Positions 1 through 8,426 of a stretch of 64,000 bases of DNA are shown here, one piece after another. The translations under genes were made by a program, and so were the position numbers. The notes below the pieces were generated by a model, which searched no databases, was not told the DNA's origin, and saw only the letters and a program-made list of their open reading frames with translations. The DNA comes from Ktedonobacteria bacterium brp13 (GTDB taxonomy: Bacteria > Chloroflexota > Ktedonobacteria > Ktedonobacterales > Ktedonobacteraceae). The DNA is taken from NCBI GenBank assembly GCA_015099395.1, contig AP024096.1, positions 1,426,001 to 1,490,000 of the forward strand, in the 5' to 3' direction. Position 1 is the stretch's first letter. The number at the start of each line of letters is the position of its first letter.

Positions 1-548
1 TCATTCACGGTGGTAACGTCAACGCTTTTATGGTCAGCACACATGTATCGTTACAGCATGCGTTGGAACTGATAACCGTTGATCGTGTCTTGACAACCAT
101 TGAGGCCGCACATGCTACGCTCACACGTCTCGGTAGTACCCATCCGCGCATCGGGGTCGTTGGCGTAAATCCGCATATGGGAGAAAATGGCATCCTGGGG
201 AGAGAAGAGATCGAGATTTTGAAACCAGCCATGGAGGCCGCTCGTGCACGTGGTATTGAGGTCACCGAACTTGTCCCAGCCGAATCTCTCGTATCCTGGA
301 CGCAGCAGGGACGTGTCGATGGTGTCGTATCCATGTTCCATGATCAAGCCACGACCGCGATGAAGCCATTGGGGTATAGTACATTTGCGATAGGCTTACC
401 ATTCATCCGTTGTGCGGTCGGACACGGTACGGCGCATGATATCGCAGGAACAGGTGCGGCTGACCCACGAATCTTTGTCCAAACCTATCAGTTGGCGTCG
501 CTCCTAACGAAGAATGGCTATCTGGTAGGGGCTCATGAGCACGCATAA
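1..548 (+). CDS. pdxA2: PdxA2-type 4-phospho-sugar-acid dehydrogenase (5' end outside window)
   Basis: The reading frame is open from base 3, so the gene starts upstream of the window and only about 180 C-terminal residues are seen. It belongs to the PdxA family, NAD-dependent dehydrogenases that oxidise and decarboxylate 4-phosphorylated hydroxy acids. The motif FHDQ and the stretch GHGTAHDIAGTGAADP carry the metal- and substrate-binding histidines typical of the C-terminal half. PdxA itself acts in vitamin B6 synthesis, but the stop overlaps by 14 bases the start of a DUF1537 kinase. That pairing is the hallmark of PdxA2 enzymes, which convert D-threonate or erythronate 4-phosphate to dihydroxyacetone phosphate. 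The catabolic role is therefore inferred from context; a true pdxA cannot be excluded because the N-terminal half is missing. Confidence 0.85.
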   Translation, partial: IHGGNVNAFMVSTHVSLQHALELITVDRVLTTIEAAHATLTRLGSTHPRIGVVGVNPHMGENGILGREEIEILKPAMEAARARGIEVTELVPAESLVSWTQQGRVDGVVSMFHDQATTAMKPLGYSTFAIGLPFIRCAVGHGTAHDIAGTGAADPRIFVQTYQLASLLTKNGYLVGAHEHA

Positions 549-1794
549 AATCCGCTATACTACTCTTGCTGACGATGTTTCTGGCGCGGCTGATGCCTGC
601 TATTGCCTGACACAATTAGCGTATGCCTGTGTGCTGACGCTACAACCGGAGCACGTGTCTCCTGAGAAGGATGGCAGCGAGACCATCTACATAGGCGTCA
701 CCAATGATCGGGGCTTGCGGGGCGATGCACTCGTGGAACGTTGGGCCAGATGGAAGCACTTCGTGCAGCAGGGCTTACAACAGGGCGAGATGATTCTGAA
801 GATAGACTCGCTCGGTCGCGGATCCTGGCCTGAGCGATTACAGCAGATATTAGCGCTCAACGAGGCACCACAAATGACCCTGCTCCTTCCAGCGATTCCA
901 CCTGCCGGTCGTACAACCGTAGGAGGCTATCAATTGTTAGATGGTGTCTCATTAGATCAGACCGAGGCTGCGCACGATCCAACATCTCCTGTGATGTCGG
1001 CCTATATGCCAGAGCTTGCGCGAAAAGCGTGTGAGGATGTACGGGTTCTTTCCTTACAGGATGTGAGACAGGGACCGCAGCACATCAGCGCTGTGCTACG
1101 ATCCGCAATTGCATCTGATGCAGCACGGATTGTGATGGTCGCGGATGCCGAGACTCTCGATGATATTCGCGCGCTTATTCGTGGCGTTCGTATAGCACAT
1201 GTCAGCCCTTTGTGGGTAGGCGCGACGAGTCTGATTGAGATGCTTGTGGAAGCGGAGGTGCAGCAAATGAGCGAGCAGCCTGCGCCAGCACCAGCGTTTC
1301 GTAGCATGGTGAATAAACCAACGCTCTATGTTGTAGGTAGTCTTAGTCCGATTGTGCGCCAGGAGTTGAATGTCATGCATGTCCCCATGGTCTATATCGT
1401 GCCAGGATTGGGGCTCGTCGATGAAGAGAATAACTTGCAGGACACGGCATCTGACCGTGATTTAGCTGCACTGACACGGTTGCAAGGCGACAGCTATATC
1501 TGGGAGGAAGTATTAGCGACTGTGCATGCTACCATCGATAAGCTCTTTAGCGCACGTTCCTGGGGGCTAATAGTTGCTACCGGGGGCGATACGACAGCCG
1601 CTGTCGTCGAAGGTTTGCAGGGTTGGGGACTGCAACTTATCTCAAAGGTCAATGTTGGCACAGTACTCGGCACGATCCTGGGTGGTCCATACGAAGGATT
1701 CCCTCTGGTCACAAAGGTTGGCTCGATGGGAAGTCTACGCATCTTGCCTTCTAAGACTACAGATACCAGTACCTCCGCCATCCGAGAAGAATAG
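535..1794 (+). CDS. Four-carbon acid-sugar kinase family protein (DUF1537)
   Basis: This 419-residue protein matches the DUF1537 kinases (DtnK, DenK, OtnK), which phosphorylate D-threonate, D-erythronate or related acids using ATP. The N-terminal sugar-acid-binding domain opens with a TLADDVSGAADAC motif at about residues 10-22. The C-terminal nucleotide-binding domain has ATGGDTTAAV near residue 345 and a glycine-rich GTILGGPYEG segment near 380. Length is normal for the family. The ATG lies inside the end of the upstream PdxA2-like gene (14-base overlap), so the two are translationally coupled and should make kinase plus dehydrogenase for one substrate. The exact substrate cannot be read from the sequence. 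Confidence 0.88.
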   Translation: MSTHKIRYTTLADDVSGAADACYCLTQLAYACVLTLQPEHVSPEKDGSETIYIGVTNDRGLRGDALVERWARWKHFVQQGLQQGEMILKIDSLGRGSWPERLQQILALNEAPQMTLLLPAIPPAGRTTVGGYQLLDGVSLDQTEAAHDPTSPVMSAYMPELARKACEDVRVLSLQDVRQGPQHISAVLRSAIASDAARIVMVADAETLDDIRALIRGVRIAHVSPLWVGATSLIEMLVEAEVQQMSEQPAPAPAFRSMVNKPTLYVVGSLSPIVRQELNVMHVPMVYIVPGLGLVDEENNLQDTASDRDLAALTRLQGDSYIWEEVLATVHATIDKLFSARSWGLIVATGGDTTAAVVEGLQGWGLQLISKVNVGTVLGTILGGPYEGFPLVTKVGSMGSLRILPSKTTDTSTSAIREE

Positions 1795-1931
1795 GAGCGT
1801 ATAGTATAAAGACGGTATATCTGGCAGAGGCCAGTCATATCGTTATCAAAGAAGGAGATAAGCCTTCCTGTGGTCTAAATGACGTATAGTCAGGAGATCG
1901 GATGCAGAGTACGTACGAAGGAGACAAGTAC

Positions 1932-2891
1932 ATGCCACGTATGGATAATGATCCATTGCTAGGATTGCTCGGTAAGAGCGGTTTGATCACTCGTGAGATT
2001 GCGCGGGATCTGATTACCGTCAGGCCAAATGAGCGCATTAAAGGCACCGAAGAATATGCTCAGCAGTTCCGGGCAGGATTCGGGACGGTGCAGAAAGCAT
2101 TGGACACACTTGAAGAGACGCATGCAATCAAGCTAGAGAGTCGTGGACATAGAGGGACATTCATCGTAAGTAGCGATCTAAGCTTGCTATGGGCTCTCAG
2201 TGGGTTAGGTATTATTGTAGGAATTATGCCATTGCCAAACTCCAGAGAGCTTGAAGGCATTGCGACCGCGCTTGCGTATGCCTTCAGCGAGGCTGGACTG
2301 CCCCTCAATCTTACCCATCTGAACGGAGGGCGGAGGCGTATTGAGCAGTTGCAGTCAGGACTTGCGAACTTTGTTGTACTCTCACTCTTCTCTGCCAATG
2401 AAGCTTGCGCTAAAGATCCGGCACTCACGCGTTTTCTTACGTGCTCGCCGTATTCCTACTACTCACGAGCATCGCTTGTTGTGTTGACAAGGGGCGATAT
2501 CGTCGATCGCGCTGCCATCCAGCGTGTTGGTATCGATGCAACCTCACGAGACCATGCAGAAATCACCTATCGTGAGTTTGATCCCAGCCGCGTCGAATTC
2601 GTCCAGGTTCCGTATCATCTGATCCCGGAAATGGTTAGTCGTGGTCAGATTGACGGTGCTGCCTGGCATCGAACAACCCAGCGTATCGATCCGACCAACC
2701 ATTCTTTCCACTTTTTTCCGCTGAAGCAAGCGTCTGTGGATGAGATCCTGGGTGATCTGGATAGCCTTGCCGTCGTTGGACACAAGAACGACCATACGTT
2801 GCACGCTCTTTTCGAGCATTATATTGATCCGACAAAGCTTGAACAGGTGCAGAATGACGTGATTGAAGGGCGGAGAGTACCGCTCTACTAA
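1932..2891 (+). CDS. YhfZ-family GntR-like transcriptional regulator
   Basis: The protein aligns by eye with E. coli YhfZ: an N-terminal GntR-like winged helix (residues about 15-65, with QKALDTLEETHAIKLESRG as recognition and wing region) and a C-terminal periplasmic-binding-protein-like domain opening with IMPLPNSRELEGIATAL. The family end (EGRRVPLY here) also matches. Two starts are possible: ATG 1902 with AGGAG at 1892-1896, and ATG 1932 with GAAGGAG at 1917-1923. The second is chosen because its spacing is good and its length fits YhfZ better. The gene follows the kinase by about 140 bases and probably senses the sugar acid or phosphate handled by the two genes before it. The effector is unknown. 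Confidence 0.8.
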   Translation: MPRMDNDPLLGLLGKSGLITREIARDLITVRPNERIKGTEEYAQQFRAGFGTVQKALDTLEETHAIKLESRGHRGTFIVSSDLSLLWALSGLGIIVGIMPLPNSRELEGIATALAYAFSEAGLPLNLTHLNGGRRRIEQLQSGLANFVVLSLFSANEACAKDPALTRFLTCSPYSYYSRASLVVLTRGDIVDRAAIQRVGIDATSRDHAEITYREFDPSRVEFVQVPYHLIPEMVSRGQIDGAAWHRTTQRIDPTNHSFHFFPLKQASVDEILGDLDSLAVVGHKNDHTLHALFEHYIDPTKLEQVQNDVIEGRRVPLY

Positions 2892-2900
2892 GATCTTATT

Positions 2901-2952
2901 CCGAAAACCAACGCGACTGGCGTCGCTAGTGCTCGCACACGCAAGTTTTCGG
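2901..2952. terminator. Inverted repeat after the YhfZ gene
   Basis: CCGAAAAC (2901-2908) is matched by GTTTTCGG (2945-2952), and the stem extends outward through CTTAT/ATAAG with one bulged T. It begins 9 bases after the regulator stop. There is no clear T-run, so it may be a weak or factor-dependent terminator. Confidence 0.4.
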
Positions 2953-3046
2953 ATAAGTGGTAAGAAAAATAGTCGGAAACGTATCCAGGAATATGCCCGG
3001 AGAAGCTTGCGTTCATGGACCGGCTGTATTCTCGGGTATACGTAAT

Positions 3047-3085
3047 GCACCGTTTCATCCGCTGCTAGTTTGATGAAAGCGGTGC
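3047..3085. terminator. Hairpin before the FAD oxidase gene
   Basis: GCACCGTTTCATC (3047-3059) pairs with GATGAAAGCGGTGC (3072-3085) with one bulged base and a 12-base loop. It lies 60 bases before the oxidase start. It could end transcription from the regulator or act in the oxidase leader; no T-run follows. Confidence 0.4.
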
Positions 3086-3144
3086 AAACACGAATGAGAC
3101 AAAGAATTTAAGAACATCTATTTAGATGAATGGAGGCAGTATTC

Positions 3145-4608
3145 ATGACGACAGTACCTATCAAAACAAATTGGGCAAGCAGCCAACCGCCACGCATAAA
3201 GGCACCGACCCAGGAGCAATTACAGCGTTTGATCGCAGCGCTCAAGCAGGGACGTTATGCGGTGAGTGGAGAGGAACTTCGTAGCCATAGCGTCGATTGG
3301 TGGCCCATCGCTAAAAAGCGTGCTCAAATAGAAGAGCTGGCACAGCCCGGTCTTGTGCTCTGGCCGAAGACCACGGCAGAAATTATTCAAATCATGCGTA
3401 TCGCTCAGGAAGAGCAGATCCCACTCACCCCCTACGGAGGTGGCTCAAGTGTTGTTGGTGGTGCCATTCCAGTGCCTGGTGGTGTTGTGCTCGATACTCG
3501 CGAAATGGCAGAAGAACTTCAGCTCGACAAAATATCCCAGATAGTGACGGTACAGACCGGGCTGATGGGTAGCGATCTCGAAGAGCGGCTAAATGCTCGT
3601 GGCTATACGCTTGGTCACTATCCACAATCGTTGTTTCTTTCAACAGTAGGTGGCTGGGTTGCAACACGTGCTTCAGGAACCTTTTCATCGAAATACGGGA
3701 ATATAGAAGATCTGATCAAAGGCTTGCGGATTGTGCTGCCCGGTGGTGAATTGCTCGCATTCGATCCGGTTGCACGTGCATCGACGGGACCAGATCTTAA
3801 GCAACTCTTCCTGGGTTCTGAGGGGATACTGGGTATTGTGACGGAGGTAGATCTCGCTATTCAGCGATTGCCTGCGCAGCGCATTTTTCGTGGCATCGGT
3901 TTTGATGATCTTTTCGTGGGCATGGAAGCGATACGTGAACTTACTCAGTCCGATCTCCAACCTGCTGCTGTCCGGCTATATAATCCATCTGAAGCCGAGC
4001 GTATCCTCTCATTGGTAGGAGAACCCAAGGGGCAGTGTTTGCTGATCCTTGCCTGGGATGGTCCACAGGCGGTCGTCGAAGTGCAACAACAGTTGAGTAT
4101 AGAACTCTGTCGTCGCTATGGTGGACGAGACCTGGGCAGTCGACCCGGAGACGCCTGGTACTCTTCAAACCGCTTCGACGTACGCTGGCTCACAGAAGCC
4201 ATAAATACGCCTGGTATGATCGCCGACACTATCGAGATGTCCATGCTATGGAAAGATGCTCGTAATGTCTACGAGTCAGTTACAGAGGCGCTTGGTCGTA
4301 CTGCAACGGACGTACTCGCGCATTTCTCTCATGTCTACTCGACCGGGACATCCTTGTACTTGATCTTTACACTCAAGGGAGACAACGATGCAGAGGTCGA
4401 ACAGCAATACTTCCGAGCCTGGGCAGATGTAATGAATGCAGCCATTGCCTCAGGTGCATCCATCTCACATCATCATGGTATTGGTCTTATGCGCGCGCGG
4501 TGGATGCAGCAGGAGCACGGTGATACGCTGGAGCTATTGCGCAACCTGAAAAGCATGCTCGATCCCACAGGCATGCTAAATCCCGGCAAGTTACTCCCGG
4601 AGAAATAG
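3145..4608 (+). CDS. FAD-binding oxidase, alkyl-DHAP-synthase-like
   Basis: This is a flavoprotein of the vanillyl-alcohol-oxidase fold, about 487 residues. The PCMH FAD domain covers roughly residues 50-230, with PYGGGSSVVGG as the pyrophosphate loop and LSTVGGWVATRASG plus SKYGNIEDL as the second FAD contact. The C-terminal cap ends with the active-site triad SHHHGIG (near residue 440) and LDPTGMLNPGKL. The HHH motif and the KYGNIEDL segment resemble alkyldihydroxyacetonephosphate synthase more than glycolate oxidase. ATG 3145 is preferred over 3130 because GGAGG at 3133-3137 lies 7 bases before it. A role in ether-lipid synthesis is one option; oxidation of a hydroxy acid in the neighbouring sugar-acid pathway is another. 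Confidence 0.82.
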   Translation: MTTVPIKTNWASSQPPRIKAPTQEQLQRLIAALKQGRYAVSGEELRSHSVDWWPIAKKRAQIEELAQPGLVLWPKTTAEIIQIMRIAQEEQIPLTPYGGGSSVVGGAIPVPGGVVLDTREMAEELQLDKISQIVTVQTGLMGSDLEERLNARGYTLGHYPQSLFLSTVGGWVATRASGTFSSKYGNIEDLIKGLRIVLPGGELLAFDPVARASTGPDLKQLFLGSEGILGIVTEVDLAIQRLPAQRIFRGIGFDDLFVGMEAIRELTQSDLQPAAVRLYNPSEAERILSLVGEPKGQCLLILAWDGPQAVVEVQQQLSIELCRRYGGRDLGSRPGDAWYSSNRFDVRWLTEAINTPGMIADTIEMSMLWKDARNVYESVTEALGRTATDVLAHFSHVYSTGTSLYLIFTLKGDNDAEVEQQYFRAWADVMNAAIASGASISHHHGIGLMRARWMQQEHGDTLELLRNLKSMLDPTGMLNPGKLLPEK

Positions 4609-4635
4609 TTGCCTGATTGGTAGAGAATGCTCATT

Positions 4636-4676
4636 TCACGAGAGCCTAATGGCAGAAGGCCGGCAGGCTCTCGTGA
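4636..4676. terminator. Long hairpin after the FAD oxidase
   Basis: CACGAGAGCCT (4637-4647) and AGGCTCTCGTG (4665-4675) form a perfect 11-base stem, 12 with the flanking T-A pair, around a 17-base loop. It starts 28 bases after the oxidase stop. A T-run is absent, so termination is likely but not certain. Confidence 0.5.
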
Positions 4677-4865
4677 CTGGAATCAGGGCTGTCCGGTAAC
4701 TAAATTGCGCAATATCATTGCAGTCGTCGAGCTACCCTGTTGGCGAGCTACTACCAGCCTGGCGAGGTCAAAATGCTGTGGAGGTGAATGCATGTGGCAC
4801 CAGCACAGTTTAGCATTCATCTATTGTGGATGAGTTCCAAACGTATGATGGCGCTTGTTCGCCTT

Positions 4866-4897
4866 ACCATGTAAGCGCTGCGCCAGGCTTACATGGT
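4866..4897. terminator. Second perfect hairpin in the convergent gap
   Basis: ACCATGTAAGC (4866-4876) and GCTTACATGGT (4887-4897) form a perfect 11-base stem with a 10-base loop. It lies between convergent genes and may serve either strand. Confidence 0.45.
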
Positions 4898-5022
4898 CGG
4901 TACTGGAGTAGTATGTTGCATTGTTGAATTGTAACAGAAAAGCGGAGAAAAATAAATAGCGTTATTATAGTATTGCGAATGAAAAGAGATTATTTTACGT
5001 TGTGCGAAGACTTCTCTCGCAG

Positions 5023-6114
5023 CTAGTTTGTCTGCTTAGCATCATCAAGATGATAGCCGAAGAGGGTACTGATAAAATAATGATCGGCGTTCGCGAAATT
5101 GTAGAAGACGTTATTTTCTATGACGTCGAATCTATTTAAGAGATAAAGTGATCCATCAGGGGTCATTGTAAAGTCTCGATAGAATTGGTGGTCTAGCTTA
5201 CGCTCTCCCCATTTACTGCCAGTCGTAACATCGACAACATCAATAGCTGAATCGACGATCTGACCAGCTAATTTGACAAAGTAGTTTTCTCGTTCGAGGA
5301 ACTCTTGTTGAATACTATGGGGAAGATTCGCGGTCACATTGATCTCTGCAGTCGCCTCCTTGATGTTGGCACCGAGTCCCTTTTTGATCGCTTCAATGCG
5401 ATCCATCTGCCAGCGAGTCCCGATTAAACCACGTGTATTCCCATCACCGCTATAGATGACCAGACCTTTTAGGCCTTGTATAGGTTTTCCATCTTCGGGA
5501 TAAAAGACATTTCGCTGATAGTTGATATCCTGGCTCAGTAGCTTTTCTACACCATGTTTTGTCTCCAGTGCCTGTAAGCGGCTTATTTTGTTGCTGACCG
5601 GAGTAAGGCCGAGATCATAGTGAAACCCTGTGGCCGCCAGATAGCCATGTTCATTGTCGGGTAAGATGAGATCAAAGCTTGTATTGACTGCGACACGCTG
5701 GTTTTTACGCATGACTTTGCGCTCAACAACTGGTAGATGGACAACGCTGCGAGAACGAACGGAAAGATTTTTAGATGAGACGAGATATTGATCGAGTCCT
5801 GCGCGTATCTGTCCATCTGACTCTTGTGGGCCATAGCGATAGATAGTTACGTCATCGCCAAAGACATCCTCAATGAGCCTTGTCATCCCTACACTTCTCT
5901 TGTTCATCGCTCCAGCTTCCTGGAAGTGCATAGTAAAGGCAACACCATTGCGTTGAGTACGCTGCTTCATCGCTTGTAGAATATTTAACGTTGGAATATC
6001 ACCACGTAGGAGTTGACCTGCATTGCCGGAGAAGACCATAAGTGTAGGAACACTTTCCGTTGGGTGTTCAATCGTTAATATACGGCCTTTATTTTCTGTA
6101 TTATTTATGAGCAT
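5023..6114 (-). CDS. Hypothetical protein, 363 residues, no family recognised
   Basis: The protein looks soluble: there is no signal peptide and no membrane segment. It has an N-terminal stretch ESVPTLMVFSGNAGQLLRGD (from about residue 20) and a mixed alpha/beta composition with many charged residues. A weak feature is GLVIYSGDGNTRGLIGTRW near residue 215, glycine-rich and possibly a binding loop. The last 60 residues are rich in aromatic residues and asparagine. It stands alone, convergent with the FAD oxidase and 170 bases from the downstream end of the dehydrogenase gene at 6284-7300, so the context gives no function. Confidence 0.65.
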   Translation of the reverse strand: MLINNTENKGRILTIEHPTESVPTLMVFSGNAGQLLRGDIPTLNILQAMKQRTQRNGVAFTMHFQEAGAMNKRSVGMTRLIEDVFGDDVTIYRYGPQESDGQIRAGLDQYLVSSKNLSVRSRSVVHLPVVERKVMRKNQRVAVNTSFDLILPDNEHGYLAATGFHYDLGLTPVSNKISRLQALETKHGVEKLLSQDINYQRNVFYPEDGKPIQGLKGLVIYSGDGNTRGLIGTRWQMDRIEAIKKGLGANIKEATAEINVTANLPHSIQQEFLERENYFVKLAGQIVDSAIDVVDVTTGSKWGERKLDHQFYRDFTMTPDGSLYLLNRFDVIENNVFYNFANADHYFISTLFGYHLDDAKQTN

Positions 6115-6283
6115 AGCTACTTATCCTTTATACGTGTAAAGAAGGTTTCTGAAAGCCGTAGTTATAAGAAGAGATACGGTAGAGCCGCTTATCTGGATGC
6201 ATTTTAGGTAAAATGATTACACGTACTTATTACTTTGTACGTACGGTTGGTCGTTTCGTAAGAAGATTCTGTGGTCTTTCTAG

Positions 6284-7300
6284 CTAAAACGCAATGACTG
6301 CCTTTATAATGCCACTGTCCCGATTAAACCACTGTGGAAAAGCATCCACCATCTCATCAGCACTTGCTCGATGGGTAATCCAGGGTGCGATATCGATCTG
6401 ACCGGCTTCAAGATAAGTAATAATCTGGCGAAAATCGGCTGCCTCTGCATTGCGACTGCTGAGCAAGGTTAGCTCACGCCGATGGAAGTCGGGATCATGA
6501 AATGTAACGTCCCCTTGAAATAAACCAACAAAAATTAAGCGTCCGCCATTCCCAACATAGGAAAAGGAGGCATGCATAGATTGTGGATTGCCTGTGGCAT
6601 CGAAAACGGCGGTTGGTAGATCATCACCTGTGAATTGTTGCAGGTTAGCCAGTGGATCACCCTGTCCTGACAGACATGTAACCTGGGGGTAGATCTGCTG
6701 ACAGAAGGTCAGACGTTGCTCACTCACATCCAGTACAAAGACCTGGGTGCCTGCTAACAAAGCAAATTGAATAACAGCCAGACCGATAGGACCAGCACCC
6801 ACGACGAGTACCTGCTCTCCCTTATGAAGCTGTGCACGAGTGACTGCGTGTGAACCGATAGCTAGCGGCTCAACTAGCGCTAGTTGCTCAAAGGAGAGCG
6901 TTGAAGCAGGGTGGAGGTAGCGTGCAGGCACAAGCGCGAGTTCGCGCATCCCGCCATCGATATGCACACCAAAGACCTGGATATTGAGGCAACAATTCGG
7001 TTTGCCCCGTCGACAGGCCGGGCAATGCTGGCAAGCGAAATATGGTTCGATAGCGCAATGCATGCCAGAAACAATACCATGTTCTGTACCTTCGACAGCG
7101 ACGACTTCTACACCTGATTCGTGGCCCAGAATACGTGGATAGGAAAAAAATGGCTGGGTGCCTTGAAAGGCATGTAGATCTGTTCCACAAACTCCCACTT
7201 GTTTGATGCGGATAAGTGCTTGCCCCGTTGATGGCATTTCTGGCTCGTCGACTTGCAGACATTGTAACTTACCGGGTCGTTCTAATTTTACTGCTTTCAT
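6284..7300 (-). CDS. Zinc-dependent medium-chain dehydrogenase (RspB/LgoD-like)
   Basis: A 338-residue MDR-family alcohol dehydrogenase. GVCGTDLHAF near residue 37 carries the catalytic-zinc cysteine and GHESGVEV the next ligand region. CQHCPACRRGKPNCC at about residues 90-104 provides the four cysteines of the structural zinc. VGAGPIGLA near 166 is the Rossmann dinucleotide loop. The pattern and short length resemble L-galactonate or L-gulonate 5-dehydrogenases and RspB. Its likely role is NAD-linked oxidation of a sugar acid or polyol in the cytoplasm, which would fit the acid-sugar genes a few kilobases away, although it is on the opposite strand. Substrate unproven. Confidence 0.85.
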   Translation of the reverse strand: MKAVKLERPGKLQCLQVDEPEMPSTGQALIRIKQVGVCGTDLHAFQGTQPFFSYPRILGHESGVEVVAVEGTEHGIVSGMHCAIEPYFACQHCPACRRGKPNCCLNIQVFGVHIDGGMRELALVPARYLHPASTLSFEQLALVEPLAIGSHAVTRAQLHKGEQVLVVGAGPIGLAVIQFALLAGTQVFVLDVSEQRLTFCQQIYPQVTCLSGQGDPLANLQQFTGDDLPTAVFDATGNPQSMHASFSYVGNGGRLIFVGLFQGDVTFHDPDFHRRELTLLSSRNAEAADFRQIITYLEAGQIDIAPWITHRASADEMVDAFPQWFNRDSGIIKAVIAF

Positions 7301-7393
7301 TGCAAGTTCCTTTTCCTGACTTTTTTATGACAATTATATCATCCGCTCAGGAAAACACTCAATGAAGGCAGAATATGAGCTAGTACCAGTTAT

Positions 7394-7789
7394 TTATTCA
7401 TAGTCGAGAGTATCTGATATGTCATCACCGGTAAATTCGTCTTCCTCATTCTGTGCTGGGGTGTCGATTGCTTGCTGTAAACGTCGACGATATACCTGTA
7501 CATTGAAGCGAGGCGGATTATAGCCCTGGTCCTCTCGTGCTACACGCCAGTTCGCAACATCTTCCTCAAAGATGGTCATGAGTTGTTGAATCTCGTACAC
7601 GCTAGCTCGTTCAATGAGCAGGTGGCTAATGCCGTCAAACGCCGATGAGATTCCCTGCTGATATCCACGTCGAAACTCTTTGTCACAGTCGTTATAAAGT
7701 AGCGTATCCCTCTTGATCTGCCCCAGTAGTTCAGATAAACTTCCATCAATTTTGCTAGTATTGTGGTTAGCGTCATAATCCATAGCCAT
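7394..7789 (-). CDS. Hypothetical protein, 131 residues
   Basis: A small acidic soluble protein with no recognised family. It is mainly helical by appearance (GSLSELLGQIKRD, SAFDGISHLLIERAS, IQQLMTIFEEDVANW) and ends in a very acidic tail (NEEDEFTGDDISDTLDYE). A purine-rich AGGAGAGA lies just before the ATG. It is 93 bases from the start of the dehydrogenase at 6284-7300 and reads in the same direction, so the two could share a transcript. No function is proposed. Confidence 0.6.
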   Translation of the reverse strand: MAMDYDANHNTSKIDGSLSELLGQIKRDTLLYNDCDKEFRRGYQQGISSAFDGISHLLIERASVYEIQQLMTIFEEDVANWRVAREDQGYNPPRFNVQVYRRRLQQAIDTPAQNEEDEFTGDDISDTLDYE

Positions 7790-7909
7790 CTCTCCTCCCT
7801 ACTGCTTTAGTAACACCTTCTTCCACGATGATCTCTCTATATTATAATTTGCCATGGAAACCAAAGAGCTAAGCCAGAGAGAGTATCTCTGGTTTTATGA
7901 TGTTTGATG

Positions 7910-8179
7910 TTAATGTAGCGATGCAATGAAAGAAGTCTGAACCTGTTCCCAGGTTTCTGCAAAGGGAATGAAACGATCAGAAGGGTCTTGCCGCAGCAGC
8001 GGTTTGGTGCGGATATTGTGTTCAAGATAGTAATCAGTATAGGCCCATAGACTTGCATCTATTATTTTGCCGTATGCCTGTGCTGCGGCTTCCAGTTGTT
8101 GCTGAGATAATGGGTAGAGGCGACAATAAGCCTGTAAGAATGCTTGCGCATGTTATGCATCAATATCTTGTAGCTGCAT
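7910..8179 (-). pseudogene. Remnant of a phosphotransferase-like C-terminus
   Basis: On the minus strand an 81-codon stretch reads like real protein (AQAFLQAYCRLYPLSQQQL, then DASLWAYTDYYLEHN and RFIPFAETWEQVQ) and ends at TAA 7910-7912. It is interrupted by an in-frame TAA at 8153-8155, and no start or upstream domain survives; a further in-frame TAA lies four codons before the only ATG. The tail resembles the C-terminal helices of aminoglycoside-phosphotransferase-like kinases, of which two more occur near the end of this window. The assignment to that family is tentative; that it is decayed coding sequence is more secure. Confidence 0.5.
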
Positions 8180-8351
8180 CTGTTGTTACTTATACTTTCA
8201 ATCTATAAAAAACTCGTCATGCTAACAATTATAGCACTTCGATGAAACATTTATTTGACACGGGAGAGGCAGCGGTTTGGACATGTGCAACTCGTTTGCC
8301 AGATGGCTGCAAGCCCCGAGTAAAGTGTGCCATACTACTAAGAGGAGATAG

Positions 8352-8423
8352 ATGCCCATGCCTCGTCCTAAACTGATCCATCGAACCAGTGCCCAGGATA
8401 GGCGGTACATAGAAAGAAGATGA
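8352..8423 (+). CDS. Possible 23-residue leader peptide before the xylitol dehydrogenase gene
   Basis: A short frame starts at ATG 8352 directly after a strong AAGAGGAGATAG ribosome-binding sequence and stops at TGA 8421-8423, three bases before the dehydrogenase ATG. The peptide is strongly basic (MPMPRPKLIHRTSAQD then RRYIERR). The arrangement suggests translational coupling or a regulatory leader. No known leader-peptide family is recognised, so it is only a candidate. Confidence 0.35.
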   Translation: MPMPRPKLIHRTSAQDRRYIERR

Positions 8424-8426
8424 GGA

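Larger units (their letters stand above)
4609..5022. other. Gap between convergent genes with two perfect inverted repeats
   Basis: No convincing gene is present in these 414 bases; a 68-codon open frame at 4627 shows no family signature and is crossed by the hairpins. The stretch separates the oxidase from the convergent orphan gene and holds two long hairpins, given separately. The last 120 bases are AT-rich. Confidence 0.6.

Noticed and set aside
4627..4833. 68-codon open frame after the FAD oxidase
   Set aside because: Contains a perfect hairpin, lacks a ribosome site and any family resemblance.
7837..8058. 73-codon open frame on the minus strand
   Set aside because: The same DNA reads in another frame as the C-terminal remnant of a kinase-like protein, which explains it better.
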